A DNA stretch of 35,093 bases from positions 243,050 to 278,142 of the forward strand of contig DF820466.1 of the NCBI GenBank assembly GCA_000739535.1, given 5' to 3'. This stretch comes from Candidatus Vecturithrix granuli. GTDB taxonomy: Bacteria > Moduliflexota > Moduliflexia > Moduliflexales > Moduliflexaceae. Shown here piece after piece: positions 7,665-16,884 of this stretch (within the stretch, counting starts at the first letter, position 1; every line of letters begins with the position of its first letter). The translations under genes and the position numbers were made by a program. A model generated the notes under the pieces. That model ran no database searches and was not told the origin of the DNA. It worked only from the letters and a program-made list of their open reading frames with translations.

Positions 7665-8528
7665 ATGATGGATGCCAAAATGATGAAGCTTCATGATGAA
7701 TACACTCATGGCAATCTGAGTCGGCGTGAATTCCTTGAGAAATTAGGTGTTCTCGCGGGCGGTACGGCCGCAGCTTTGGCGCTCTTGCCCCTGTTAGAAA
7801 ACAAATCTGCGAACGCCCAGGTCGTTCCGGCCGATGATCCCCGCCTTCAAACGGAATATATCACCTATCCCGGTGAAACAGGGGACATCCGGGCTATGCT
7901 CGCTCGTCCGACAGGAAACGCCAAACTTCCCGGGGTAATCGTGATCCATGAAAACAGAGGACTGAATCCTCACATCGAAGACGTTGCCCGACGCGTTGCA
8001 TTGGAGGGATTTCTATCGATTGCGCCGGACGCCTTATCGCCGTTTGGGGGAACTCCCAAGGATCCTGACGAGGCTCGGGAGTTGATTGGGAAGCTTGACA
8101 GTCAGGCGACGATCAAAAATTACGTTGCGGCGGTCGAGTACTTGAAAACGCATCCGCTGTCAACCGGAAAAGTCGGCTGTATGGGATTCTGCTGGGGGGG
8201 CGGCATGACCAATCAGGTTGCTGTGAACTCTGCGGATTTAGTCGCAGCGGTGCCTTTCTATGGCAGCCAGCCTGCTCCTGAAGATGTCCCGAAAATCAAG
8301 GCCTCTTTGCTGTTACACTATGCTGGTCTTGACGAGCGCATCAATGCCGGTATCGCAGCCTACGAGGCCGCGTTGAAGAAGGCGTCAATAGATTACACGA
8401 TGTATATGTATGAAGGGGCCGCACATGCGTTTTTTAACGACACGAACGCAGAGCGCTATCACAAGGAGGCGGCCCAGCTTGCCTGGCAACGCACTCTTGC
8501 CTTCCTGAACGAGAAATTGAAAACCTGA
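7665..8528 (+). CDS. Tat-exported dienelactone hydrolase family protein
   Basis: Alpha/beta hydrolase, about 287 residues from the ATG at 7665, which follows an excellent AGAAAGGAGG; the ATG at 7614 lacks one. The N-terminus carries a twin-arginine signal (SRREFLEKLGVLAGG, then a hydrophobic stretch ending SANAQ), so the folded enzyme should go to the periplasm. The mature part has the family's HENRG loop, cysteine nucleophile in GFCWGGG, acid in LDERI and histidine in AAHAFFND. DLH enzymes open dienelactones, but many relatives act on other esters or lactones, so the substrate is open. It stands alone, with no aromatic catabolism genes nearby. Confidence 0.85.
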   Translation: MMDAKMMKLHDEYTHGNLSRREFLEKLGVLAGGTAAALALLPLLENKSANAQVVPADDPRLQTEYITYPGETGDIRAMLARPTGNAKLPGVIVIHENRGLNPHIEDVARRVALEGFLSIAPDALSPFGGTPKDPDEARELIGKLDSQATIKNYVAAVEYLKTHPLSTGKVGCMGFCWGGGMTNQVAVNSADLVAAVPFYGSQPAPEDVPKIKASLLLHYAGLDERINAGIAAYEAALKKASIDYTMYMYEGAAHAFFNDTNAERYHKEAAQLAWQRTLAFLNEKLKT

Positions 8529-8550
8529 AGCCTTTGGGCGAATAAGTCTC

Positions 8551-8640
8551 CTGACGATCAATCGCCAGTCTCAAAGCTGAAGAACGCTGAAGCGTCCTGC
8601 GAAATTGAGCAGCGGACTTCAGACTGCTTTGGCTTTGAGA
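8551..8640. repeat. CTCAAAGCTGAAG-type hairpin repeat, copy 1
   Basis: TCTCAAAGC at 8569-8577 pairs with GCTTTGAGA at 8632-8640, enclosing AAGCGTCC/GGACTTC pairs. The left part (GATCAATCGCCAG then CTCAAAGCTGAAG, ACGCTGAAGCG) is nearly the reverse complement of 27121-27162. It is therefore a dispersed element. It fills most of the gap between the convergent hydrolase and maturase genes. Confidence 0.7.
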
Positions 8641-8666
8641 CCGGTCATTGATGGCCGGGATCATTC

Positions 8667-9920
8667 TCACCTGCCGCAGCATTTCTTGTATTTCAAGCCG
8701 CTCCCGCAAGGACACGGGTCATTCCGTCCTACTTTGGGGTTCTGGCGGACAACCGTCGCCTGTGCGGGGATTTTTTGTTGTGCGAGCGTCTGCCGGCGCC
8801 ATTGAGCGGCGACTTCCTGGACGAAGGGCTGACAGTGGGTGAAAAAGCATTTATAGCCTGCACACAAATAGTTCAGCCCTGTTTTGCCGTCCGGCGTTCG
8901 GATGAAGCGATTTTTCGGACATTCGCCATGACACATCACCCTGACCTCACAGACCTGGCAGTAACGGGGCAGTGCCTTCAATTTTGCCTGTCCGAATGCC
9001 TTTTGCGCCTGGCTCTCTAACAGTTCGATCAGGGGAGTCTCTCTGATATTCCCAAGACGATGTGCAGGGTCAACGAAATGATCGCAGGAAAAAAAATCGC
9101 CGTTGTGTTCAACAACGGGAATATCCCCGCAGACCGGTCGAAAGATGCACAGTGAATGTTCCTGGTTAAAAGCTGTTCTGGCAGCTTCCTCGAAAATCTG
9201 CACTTTGATCCGTCCTATATCCTGGGCTTGCCACTCGTCGAAAATTGTACAGAGAAACTCCCCAAACGCTTCGGCCGGCACACTGAGATCGCTGACGCCG
9301 CTTTCAACCTCTAACTGCGGCTCGACCAGAGGAAGAAAGGTCACATATTGGGCGTTAATCTGCTTGAAGAACCGGTACACCTGGGTGGGGTACTGCACAT
9401 TCTGCGCATTTACCACGCACAGAATATCGCAGGCGATGCCGTATTGTTGTAAGAGTTGATACCCACGCATTACCTGTTCGTGGGTTGGCTGCTGATTTCT
9501 GGTCACGCGGTGCAGGTTGTGCAGTTCCGTCGGGCCGTCCAGACTCAGCCCCACAGCAAAGTCCATGCTTGCCAGAAAGCGGCACCAGTCGTCATTTAAC
9601 AGAGTACCGTTCGTTTGCATCCCATTGGCAATGCGCTGACGAGGGGGCTGATGTTTGCGCTGAAACGCGACAATTTTGCGAAAATAGTCCAGCCCCAAAA
9701 CCGTCGGTTCGCCGCCATGCCAGGAAAAACGGATCACTGGTCCGGGGAAAGCCTTGATATGCTGGACAATGTACTCCTCCAGAAGGTCTTCAGGCATCCG
9801 AAACGACTCGCCCTCCGGATAGAGTTGTTCCTTCTTCAGGTAATAGCAATAGTGACAGTCCAGATTGCAGATCGCGCCAATCGGTTTGGCAAACACTTGA
9901 AACTCACGCGAAGCTTTCAT
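8667..9920 (-). CDS. Anaerobic sulfatase maturase (radical SAM/SPASM) with SEC-C tail
   Basis: Radical SAM enzyme of about 417 residues. The N-terminal [10 protein letters not shown] gives the CxxxCxxC cluster site, followed by the anSME-typical [23 protein letters not shown] region follows with [24 protein letters not shown] and [15 protein letters not shown], binding two auxiliary [4Fe-4S] clusters. The C-terminus is a SEC-C zinc motif, [16 protein letters not shown]. These enzymes convert an active-site Cys or Ser of a sulfatase to formylglycine under anoxic conditions. No sulfatase gene is in the window, so its client is elsewhere or it modifies another protein. I favour the second of two tandem ATGs because AAGGA lies 4 bases before it and only 1 base before the first. 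Confidence 0.88.
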   Translation of the reverse strand: MKASREFQVFAKPIGAICNLDCHYCYYLKKEQLYPEGESFRMPEDLLEEYIVQHIKAFPGPVIRFSWHGGEPTVLGLDYFRKIVAFQRKHQPPRQRIANGMQTNGTLLNDDWCRFLASMDFAVGLSLDGPTELHNLHRVTRNQQPTHEQVMRGYQLLQQYGIACDILCVVNAQNVQYPTQVYRFFKQINAQYVTFLPLVEPQLEVESGVSDLSVPAEAFGEFLCTIFDEWQAQDIGRIKVQIFEEAARTAFNQEHSLCIFRPVCGDIPVVEHNGDFFSCDHFVDPAHRLGNIRETPLIELLESQAQKAFGQAKLKALPRYCQVCEVRVMCHGECPKNRFIRTPDGKTGLNYLCAGYKCFFTHCQPFVQEVAAQWRRQTLAQQKIPAQATVVRQNPKVGRNDPCPCGSGLKYKKCCGR

Positions 9921-10084
9921 CATATCCTTGCTTTATGCAAGCGATGTGTTCGTGTCAATCAATGGGATGGTGCTACTCAGGGGACACATCTTCTCTTGTT
10001 CAAGTAACATTAGGGTAGGCTGATATTCAACAACTGCACATTCGATCAGTAACCGATGGGTTAAATCTGTTTCTTCTATCCGTT

Positions 10085-11647
10085 CTATTCTGGTAAATTT
10101 TTGTCAGATGCTTCGATCTCAAGATGCTGGGCATCACGATAATACAGATTGGCTTTATCGAAATTTCCCATCAACTGATGCGTCCGCGCAATCTGATACA
10201 GTATATCCACACGGGCTTGCAAATCATTATTCTGACGGTAGATATTCAAAATTTCTTCTAATAGTTTTAACCCATCATACCAACGGCCTTGTTCAACATA
10301 ACGAATCCCTAAAGGATAGGAAACTTTTGCCAAAATTTCCTGGTATGCTTTCGCCCTCGGGGAATTGAGTCGTTGCAAAATTTTGACCGCATTTTTCATA
10401 TACGTCCGTGCTGTTTCGAAATCTTCTTGTGCGACTACAAAAAAATGCCCCATCGTCATCATGGCTGCTGCTTTATCCTCAGTATCATCAACATCTTCAT
10501 AAAAGTGTAATGCTTTTTGATAATGATCCAAGGCCTGGTCATTTTTTTGTTGTAACGCGTAGTTATATCCTATCCCAAACAATAGACTCGCAATACTATG
10601 TTTAGCACTAATCTTCTGGGCAAGGTTTAGAGCCGGTGTATAATACTTAATCGCTTGAGAGAAATTTTTAATTTCCTGATAAAGCAATCCTATTTGGCCG
10701 AGAATATCTTGTTCTCCCCATTTATCTCCAATTTCTTGCGCGACATCGAGCGCTTGATTATAAGCGGCAAGAGCCTGCGAAATATTTCCTGACAAATAAT
10801 ATGTATATCCTAAATTGGCAAGAATGAATCGTTCAAAATCCTTACTACCACGTTCCCGCACAATCGCAAGAGATAAGGTAAAACACTCAATGGCTTGTGC
10901 TGTCTCTTCTAACTTCTTATAAGCATTTCCCAAATTATTCAACCAAAGAGCCTCATTTTCTTTATCTCCAACATTTCTCGCAATATTCAACCCCTGTTCA
11001 TAATATTCAATGGCTCGTGATAATTCTTCCAATTTAGCATAAGCATCACCTAAATTACCCAAAATAGCTCCTTCTATTCGTCTATCCCCTTTGTTTCGAG
11101 CAAGTTCAAGAGCCTTCTCATATAATAGAATCGCTTCTTTAACAGATCCTGTGGTCTGGTAAATTTTCCCTAAATAGACCAGATTCTCTATCTGATTTTC
11201 TATCGGCCTCCCTCGTCCAGGGGCCATCCCTCGAATACCACATTCTAATCGCCACAAAGCGACATCATCGTTCAGTCCTTTACCGCGAAAATCTACCCAC
11301 ATATTCTCAGCAAGGAACATCGGCAATTCCGGCACTCGAGGCGCATCAAGCAGTAACACAGGGATCACACGAAACTCAGAGTGATGAATTTGCTGACGTA
11401 GAGCAGTTTCCACTTCACGCTTTTGCCAGGGACCTTCACCAGTTTTTCCAACGAATACTGCGCAGGTAGTCGAACTTGATAATCCTTGTTCAAGTTGATC
11501 CATCGTGAATACCCCTGGAATAATTTCCCATATATCGAACCAAACATGTAACCCGGCTTGGTCATGTAAGTAAATCGCAATCTTTTCCACAGCCTCGTGG
11601 TCTTCACTGTTATAACTGAGGAATACGTCGTACGTTTTGTCTGTCAT
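10085..11647 (-). CDS. TIR domain-TPR repeat protein
   Basis: Cytoplasmic protein of 520 residues. Residues 1-135 form a TIR domain: box 1 YDVFLSYNSED, the WEIIPG loop, and W74-x-x-x-E78 (GPWQKREVETAL), where the glutamate fits the catalytic position of NAD-cleaving TIRs. From about residue 150 to 510 there are about eight to nine tetratricopeptide repeats of the 40-residue type (for example ILGNLGDAYAKLEELSRAIEYY), with the long spacing seen in LGN/NphP3-like TPRs. There is no STAND NTPase between sensor and effector. Possible roles are anti-phage NADase defence or a signalling scaffold; neither is proven. It is monocistronic, with a weak ribosome-binding site. Confidence 0.85.
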   Translation of the reverse strand: MTDKTYDVFLSYNSEDHEAVEKIAIYLHDQAGLHVWFDIWEIIPGVFTMDQLEQGLSSSTTCAVFVGKTGEGPWQKREVETALRQQIHHSEFRVIPVLLLDAPRVPELPMFLAENMWVDFRGKGLNDDVALWRLECGIRGMAPGRGRPIENQIENLVYLGKIYQTTGSVKEAILLYEKALELARNKGDRRIEGAILGNLGDAYAKLEELSRAIEYYEQGLNIARNVGDKENEALWLNNLGNAYKKLEETAQAIECFTLSLAIVRERGSKDFERFILANLGYTYYLSGNISQALAAYNQALDVAQEIGDKWGEQDILGQIGLLYQEIKNFSQAIKYYTPALNLAQKISAKHSIASLLFGIGYNYALQQKNDQALDHYQKALHFYEDVDDTEDKAAAMMTMGHFFVVAQEDFETARTYMKNAVKILQRLNSPRAKAYQEILAKVSYPLGIRYVEQGRWYDGLKLLEEILNIYRQNNDLQARVDILYQIARTHQLMGNFDKANLYYRDAQHLEIEASDKNLPE

Positions 11648-12155
11648 AAATAAAACCCCAGTATCCTTTCAAACAATCATCCCTTTTGGGTTTTCGTGTC
11701 ACGACACTTTTCTTTCGCGTTTGATATATGAGCGTAAAGCAGGTTGGTTTGTCAAGAGGTTTCTGTTGAAAGCATGAGAGTTGGGCAGGTAACAGCCATT
11801 CATCTCCTACTATCGAGGTTTCTGAGAAGCACTATAAAACAACATAAAATACTTGACAGATATTTATACCGAATATTATGTTTTCAGACGTTTTAGCAAT
11901 TCGACAGGATAATATTGTTTCTTCCTTGCCTGTTATGAGATATTTCTCTCCCTGGGCAGAGCCGGGATGTATGGTCAAAGCCTCATCCTGTCAAATGATC
12001 ATGTTTCAGCTTTTGAATTGTTGCGAATAATTCATTCATGCCGGTACTGTGGAAGCCCAGAAGATAAATCTTTACCTGAGAGGAGAGAGAGTTCTTCGGT
12101 GAGACTCTGCCAGATGGAAGAGAGCATCTATCGAAAAACTTTCATCATGAGATTT
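11648..12155. other. Divergent intergenic region with weak promoter candidate
   Basis: About 500 bases between the TIR-TPR gene and the plus-strand sugar operon. TTGACA at 11853-11858 with TATTAT at 11874-11879 (15-base spacing) is a weak sigma-70-like candidate for the operon. The reading frame of the next gene stays open upstream to 11967, but that segment (rich in C, S and R) does not resemble the isomerase family. I see no other gene or RNA. Confidence 0.4.
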
Positions 12156-13022
12156 ATGAAAATCGGTTTTCATACTGATGCCTTCAATTCATCGGTCTTT
12201 AGCTTTGAAAAATGCCTGCAATGGGCTCAGAAGAATGATGTCCACTACATTGAATGCGGCGTGCTTGATGGCGTGAGCTGGATTCATGGATTAGGCTATT
12301 TTCCTCATGTTGCGCTGTATGAAGATCCTCTGCTTCTACGGCAGAAAATGGCGACCTACGGGGTCAAATTCTCTCAGATTGATGCGGCGTTCCCGCTTTC
12401 CGGGAGAGAAGGAGCTATGTTAGGAGTGCCGTATGTCTTGAAATCGATTCCCTGGGCCAAACATGCCGGATGCGACCATATTGCGACAACCGATGGGTTA
12501 TTGAAACCCGAAGGATTGAGCGACGCACAAGCCTTAGATGCAATGAAAAGCAGCTATGAGCAGATTGTCAAGGTGGCTGAAGCGTATCATATTTGTATAA
12601 ATATTGAGATTCATGGCTACTTTACCACGAACCCGGCGATGGTTGAAAAAATGCTGAAATTTGTTGACAGCAAGTATTTCGGTCTGAATTTTGATACCGG
12701 GAATTCATTTATTGCCGGGCAAGATCCGGTTGATTTTTGTCGTCGTTTTATCAAACATATTAAGCATGTGCATATCAAGGATGTTTCCCAGTCGTTAGCA
12801 GATCAGTGTCGCGGCAAGGAAACCGGAATCGGCATTAGTCATTGCGCGATTGGGGATGGCGTGAATGCTGAGAATATTACGACCTGTTTGAAAATGTTGC
12901 GGGATTATGGGTATGACGGAGTCTTAAGTATGGAAACTGAAGGACAGGGAGGGCCTCTGATCGAAAAGTCATTGGCATGGTTGCGTAAAACGTTGCAGGA
13001 ATTGGATATTCCTGCGGAATAA
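12156..13022 (+). CDS. Sugar phosphate isomerase/epimerase family TIM barrel
   Basis: AP-endonuclease-2/xylose isomerase-like TIM barrel of about 288 residues. Metal-binding positions are visible in order: Glu in YIECGVLDG, Glu in NIEIHGYF, Asp in NFDTGNSF, His pair in HVHIKDVS and Glu in LSMETEGQG. The family interconverts sugars, keto-sugars or inositol derivatives; the substrate cannot be read from sequence. I begin at ATG 12156 (MKIGFHTDAF), where family members start; ATG 12147 is equally possible, and neither has a strong ribosome-binding site. It opens a CUT2 sugar transport operon, 32 bases before the binding-protein gene, so it likely acts on the imported sugar. Confidence 0.8.
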   Translation: MKIGFHTDAFNSSVFSFEKCLQWAQKNDVHYIECGVLDGVSWIHGLGYFPHVALYEDPLLLRQKMATYGVKFSQIDAAFPLSGREGAMLGVPYVLKSIPWAKHAGCDHIATTDGLLKPEGLSDAQALDAMKSSYEQIVKVAEAYHICINIEIHGYFTTNPAMVEKMLKFVDSKYFGLNFDTGNSFIAGQDPVDFCRRFIKHIKHVHIKDVSQSLADQCRGKETGIGISHCAIGDGVNAENITTCLKMLRDYGYDGVLSMETEGQGGPLIEKSLAWLRKTLQELDIPAE

Positions 13023-13054
13023 CTATTAACATAATATGTATGAGGAGACGGGTT

Positions 13055-14080
13055 ATGGTTCGCACGAAATATTTACGGGTAGGTCTTGCTTTTGTTTTGA
13101 TCCTGGCCTTTGTTGCTCATGTCGGAGTTGCATTAGCTGCAGAGAAAAAACTCACATACGGGTATGTGACGCCAGGGCCAGACACATGGTATAAAAAAGA
13201 CGTTGAAGGGTTTGTCTATGCGGCCGAGCGCGCCGGAGTTGAGATGATCGTGCTCAATTCGGATTATGATGTTGAAAAAGAAATTGCCAATATCGAATCT
13301 CTGATTACGCAGGGCGTTGACGGAATGTGCGTGTTTACGTTTAACGAAAGCGGCGCGAATATCGCGGCCAAAAAGGCTGCGGAAGCAGGGATTCCGCTTG
13401 TTGTCACTGATAATGTCGGTCAAGTGCTGAAACAAGATGCCGATATCGTGGCGTGCATTGATTTTGATTGGCAAGCCATGGGGAATGATTGGGCCGAATA
13501 TATCGCAGAACATTTTCCGGGCGAAAAGATCGCGATGGTCACCGGATTGTTTGAGCACGTTCCGGTTCAGATGTATCGCAGCACCTTTGAACCGCGTGTA
13601 AAAGAACTTGGGAAAAATGAAATTGTCGCCATTCGAGATGGCAAATATGATCCGAGCGTCGCCGTCAATCAGGCGCAAGATTTAATTGAGTCCGGACTTG
13701 ATTTCTCAGTGTTATTCGTCGGCAATGAGGATATGGCGGCCGCAATTATTCGTATGCTGAAAAGTCGAGACCTGCTCAATAACCCCATTAAAGTGATCGC
13801 CCAGAATGGTTCTCCGGTTGGAATCCCTCTTGTGAAGGATGGGAGTTTGACATATACAATCAGTAGTTCGCCCGGGTGGGAAGGCATGATCTCCTTTCTC
13901 GCGCTTCATGCCTATGTAACAGGAAAGAAAACCGAGTTGAATCAACAGATTATGCTGCCGATCACCCCGGTCAACATGACCACGATTGACGATAAAAAGA
14001 AAGTGGTGCCCTGGGAAATTGATCCGGTATGGCTCGAACTGACAGCGGAATATTTCCCGGAATATGAGGGATTGTATTAA
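13055..14080 (+). CDS. CUT2 sugar ABC transporter substrate-binding protein
   Basis: Periplasmic binding protein of about 341 residues (Peripla_BP_4, ribose type). A signal peptide covers residues 1-28 (RTKYLRVGLAFVLILAFVAH core, cleavage after ALA). Typical lobes follow: LTYGYVTPGP at the start, an IESLITQGVDGMCVF strand-helix and IPLVVTDNVG. The start ATG at 13055 has TGAGGAGA ahead of it; an in-frame ATG at 13040 would place five charged residues before the signal. It delivers sugar to the permease at 15800. A strong hairpin follows the stop, compatible with higher expression of this gene than of the downstream ATPase. Confidence 0.88.
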   Translation: MVRTKYLRVGLAFVLILAFVAHVGVALAAEKKLTYGYVTPGPDTWYKKDVEGFVYAAERAGVEMIVLNSDYDVEKEIANIESLITQGVDGMCVFTFNESGANIAAKKAAEAGIPLVVTDNVGQVLKQDADIVACIDFDWQAMGNDWAEYIAEHFPGEKIAMVTGLFEHVPVQMYRSTFEPRVKELGKNEIVAIRDGKYDPSVAVNQAQDLIESGLDFSVLFVGNEDMAAAIIRMLKSRDLLNNPIKVIAQNGSPVGIPLVKDGSLTYTISSSPGWEGMISFLALHAYVTGKKTELNQQIMLPITPVNMTTIDDKKKVVPWEIDPVWLELTAEYFPEYEGLY

Positions 14081-14115
14081 GTCCATTCGGTAAATACGCG
14101 CCTCCCTGTCTTGAC

Positions 14116-14147
14116 AAATAGCTCTAAACCTCGGTTTGGGGCTATTT
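14116..14147 (+). promoter_or_regulatory. Intercistronic hairpin after the binding-protein gene
   Basis: AAATAGCTCTAAAC (14116-14129) pairs with GTTTGGGGCTATTT (14134-14147) as RNA, a 14-bp stem with two G-U pairs and a CUCG tetraloop. No long U run follows, so it is more likely an mRNA stabiliser or partial attenuator than a full terminator. Similar hairpins after binding-protein genes let cells make more binding protein than ATPase; that role is inferred here. Confidence 0.65.
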
Positions 14148-14178
14148 ATCCTTATTCTCGACGTTTTAGGTGAAAGTT

Positions 14179-15669
14179 ATGGGTGAGTTACTGCTGCATG
14201 TTGAAGGTGTCACCAAAATTTACGGATCTCAAAAAGCTCTTGATGATGTCTTCTTTGAGTTGTATGCCGGAGAAGTGCATTGCCTGGTCGGTGAAAATGG
14301 CGCGGGGAAATCCACATTAATCAAAATTTTATCAGGAGCAATCAGCCCTGATGCAGGCACAATCCATATCCTTGGCAAACAGAAGCAGTTTTTGACGCCG
14401 AGGGAAGCTATTGCCCTGGGCATTTCTACGATTTATCAGGATGTTGAGCTTATTGACTCGCTGACAGTGGCTGACAACATCTTCTTAGGAAACGAGCGGC
14501 GAAGCAAAATTCCCGGAGTGGTGGATTCGAATACGCAATTTCGTAAGGCCCGGGAAATCATGGAAAAATTAAATATTACGATTGATGAAAGAGCATTGGT
14601 CGAACACCTGTCCGCGGCCCAGAAGCAGACTTTACAAATTGTTAAAGCGTTGCATAGCGATGCCAAAATTTTGATTATGGACGAACCAACGAGTTCGTTA
14701 GGCTTAGAAGAAACCCGGGCGCTCATGCAGTTAGTCAAGGAACTGGCAGCTAAAGGCATCGGTATTATTTATATTTCGCATTATTTGGAAGAAATTTTTG
14801 AGATTGGCGACAGGATCACGATCCTGAAAGATGGACGGTATATTGGCACCCATGACGTTGCCCAGGTTGATGTGAACACGGTGATCCGCAATATGGTGGG
14901 GCGGGATGCTTCGATCTTTTTTTCCCGAGAACCGGTTGAGATCGGAGAAAAACAATTCGAAGTCAACCATTTTTCCTATAAAGATGTGGTCAAGGATGTC
15001 AGTTTTTACGTCCGCAAAGGTGAAGTCTTCGGAATCGGAGGTCTGGTGGGTTCCGGACGGACTGAACTGGCAGAATTGATCGTTGGGATCGAGAGGAGTG
15101 AAGGAGGAAATATGTTTCTCAACGGCAAAATGCTTGACATTCATTCCCCTCAAGATGCGATTAAACAGGGAATTTGCCTGATCACGGAAGATCGGAAAAA
15201 ATTTGGCCTATTTGGAACGCGATCTGTCAGGGAAAATATTGCCCTTGTCCATAATGAAATTGCTCCAACTCCTTTTTTGAATCTTGCGCAAGAGGGCACC
15301 CTTGTCAATTCTATGATTCAAAAGTTACAGATCGCTGCATCGAGCCTGGAGCAAAATATCCTGCATCTCAGCGGAGGCAACCAGCAAAAGACGGTGATTG
15401 CCCGATTATTATTGAGTGAAGCGACCGTCTTTATTTTTGACGAACCGACAAAAGGCGTTGATATAGGTGCAAAGGAAGAGATTTATAAATTGCTCGTACA
15501 ATTAGCGCAAAACGGCAAGAGCATTATTATGATTTCTTCGGATATGCCTGAACTCATTTCGTTGAGCGACCGAATCGGAGTCATGCGACATGGAGAACTG
15601 ACGCACATCTTACCTGCTCATGCTGCGAAAGAAGAAGAGTTGATCAAATATTTTGTCGGAGTTCAGTAG
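14179..15669 (+). CDS. CUT2 sugar ABC transporter ATP-binding protein (RbsA/MglA-like)
   Basis: Cytoplasmic double ATPase of about 496 residues. Domain 1 has Walker A GENGAGKST, Walker B LIMDEPTSSLG and switch histidine YISHYL, but its signature is degenerate (LSAAQKQTLQIV instead of LSxGQ). Domain 2 has the GLVGSGRTEL loop, a full LSGGNQQKTVIA signature and FIFDEPTKGVDIGAK. This asymmetry is usual in CUT2 ATPases. I choose ATG 14179, which has AGGTGA 5 bases upstream, over GTG 14170. It powers uptake of the sugar bound by the 13055 protein. Confidence 0.88.
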   Translation: MGELLLHVEGVTKIYGSQKALDDVFFELYAGEVHCLVGENGAGKSTLIKILSGAISPDAGTIHILGKQKQFLTPREAIALGISTIYQDVELIDSLTVADNIFLGNERRSKIPGVVDSNTQFRKAREIMEKLNITIDERALVEHLSAAQKQTLQIVKALHSDAKILIMDEPTSSLGLEETRALMQLVKELAAKGIGIIYISHYLEEIFEIGDRITILKDGRYIGTHDVAQVDVNTVIRNMVGRDASIFFSREPVEIGEKQFEVNHFSYKDVVKDVSFYVRKGEVFGIGGLVGSGRTELAELIVGIERSEGGNMFLNGKMLDIHSPQDAIKQGICLITEDRKKFGLFGTRSVRENIALVHNEIAPTPFLNLAQEGTLVNSMIQKLQIAASSLEQNILHLSGGNQQKTVIARLLLSEATVFIFDEPTKGVDIGAKEEIYKLLVQLAQNGKSIIMISSDMPELISLSDRIGVMRHGELTHILPAHAAKEEELIKYFVGVQ

Positions 15670-15728
15670 GGATTCCGGGTTACATGAAAAGTGTTTTGAT
15701 CCGTTTGGATTGAGTGTGTCGAATCACC

Positions 15729-15767
15729 CCGGCGTTCCCCTCCGAATGTCAGGGGAACGGAGGCCGG
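15729..15767 (+). promoter_or_regulatory. Intercistronic hairpin between ATPase and permease genes
   Basis: CGTTCCCCT at 15733-15741 is exactly complementary to AGGGGAACG at 15751-15759. CCGG and CCGG extend the stem on the outside after a small bulge. No U tract follows. It fills the 130-base gap between two genes of one operon and could be a processing or stability element, or another dispersed repeat. Confidence 0.5.
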
Positions 15768-15799
15768 ATATTCTCATAAAATCGTCGTAGAGGGGAACA

Positions 15800-16741
15800 A
15801 TGAAATTTGAAAAAAAGAACCTGCTAAATAACCAATGGTTTTTTCTGCTGCTGGTTGTCATTGGGTTGTCCGTCATTACCGGGATTATCAACCCGAAATA
15901 CTTTTATTTGCGCAATGTCATCAATATTCTCGAACAGATTTCCGTGTTAGGACTGGTTGCTTCAGGGGCAACAATCTTGATGATCTCCGGAAATTTTGAT
16001 ATTTCGGTAGGGGCAACTATCGGCCTGGCTTCATGTATTATGGCGATCTTTATGAAAAATGATATGCCCAGTGTGCCTGCCGTAAGTATTGGGGTGTGTG
16101 TCGCCATTTTGTGCTGCTTTTTTGTCGGCCTGAATTCGATTCTGTTTCGAGCGCCCTCTTTCATTATTTCGCTGGCCTGTATCGGTATTTTTAAGGGCAT
16201 CGCCTTAGCCCTGACCGAAGGGACGATCCAGACAATCTACGGCAAATTTGAAATGATAGGGGCCTTGCGGATTTTTAATGTGATTCCTTTATTATTCATC
16301 ATCAGCCTGTTGGGATATATTGCCGTGCATATCATTCTTACTTATACTCGCTTGGGAAGAAGAGTCTATGCGATTGGCAGTAACCGGCAGGCAGCCTATA
16401 GATCCGGGATTGCCGTCAATAAGAATACTTTGATCTTTTTTACGCTCAATGGTTTGCTGGTTGGAATAGCCGCCATGCTTTTATTGTCAAGAGTTGGCGC
16501 TGTGCAGCCTTCCACGGGAAGCGGCATTGAACTGCAAGCCATTGGCGCCGTGGTCATCGGTGGAGCTCCGATGACCGGCGGAAAAGGAAAAATTATCGGA
16601 ACATTTTTTGGCGTCTTGCTGATGGGCGTGCTTTCAAATGTGTTGAATATGTTACGCGTGAATCCATATTTTCAAGATATTACGTTTGGAGCCTTGATTA
16701 TCGTATCCCTCGCCATCACGGCGTTTAGTCAGAGGGATTAA
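15800..16741 (+). CDS. CUT2 sugar ABC transporter permease (RbsC-like)
   Basis: Inner-membrane permease, BPD_transp_2 family, 313 residues with 8-10 predicted spans. The family motif appears as MISGNFDISVGA (about residue 73), followed by the RLGRRVYAIGSNRQAAYRSG cytoplasmic loop (about 187) and the AIGAVVIGGAPMTGGKG segment (about 250). The ATG is preceded by GAGGGGAAC. It completes the binding protein, ATPase and permease set of the first CUT2 system. Confidence 0.88.
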   Translation: MKFEKKNLLNNQWFFLLLVVIGLSVITGIINPKYFYLRNVINILEQISVLGLVASGATILMISGNFDISVGATIGLASCIMAIFMKNDMPSVPAVSIGVCVAILCCFFVGLNSILFRAPSFIISLACIGIFKGIALALTEGTIQTIYGKFEMIGALRIFNVIPLLFIISLLGYIAVHIILTYTRLGRRVYAIGSNRQAAYRSGIAVNKNTLIFFTLNGLLVGIAAMLLLSRVGAVQPSTGSGIELQAIGAVVIGGAPMTGGKGKIIGTFFGVLLMGVLSNVLNMLRVNPYFQDITFGALIIVSLAITAFSQRD

Positions 16742-16884
16742 ACGTTGACAGAAGGAAAATAACAGTGACGTTATAACATTAACATTTCGTTTTGTTCTTC
16801 GATATTCTCTAAAAACCAGCAGTCGTCGTAGCCGGAATGATATGGCGTCCAATTTGAACATAGGAACGTGAAGGAAGAAAGACG

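Noticed and set aside
11967-12155. Upstream extension of the isomerase reading frame
   Set aside because: It adds 63 residues rich in Cys, Ser and Arg with no family match; the TIM barrel starts naturally at MKIGFHTD.
14584-14640. Degenerate signature motif (LSAAQKQ) in domain 1 of the CUT2 ATPase
   Set aside because: Degenerate signatures in one half are common in CUT2 double ATPases, and the other half is intact.
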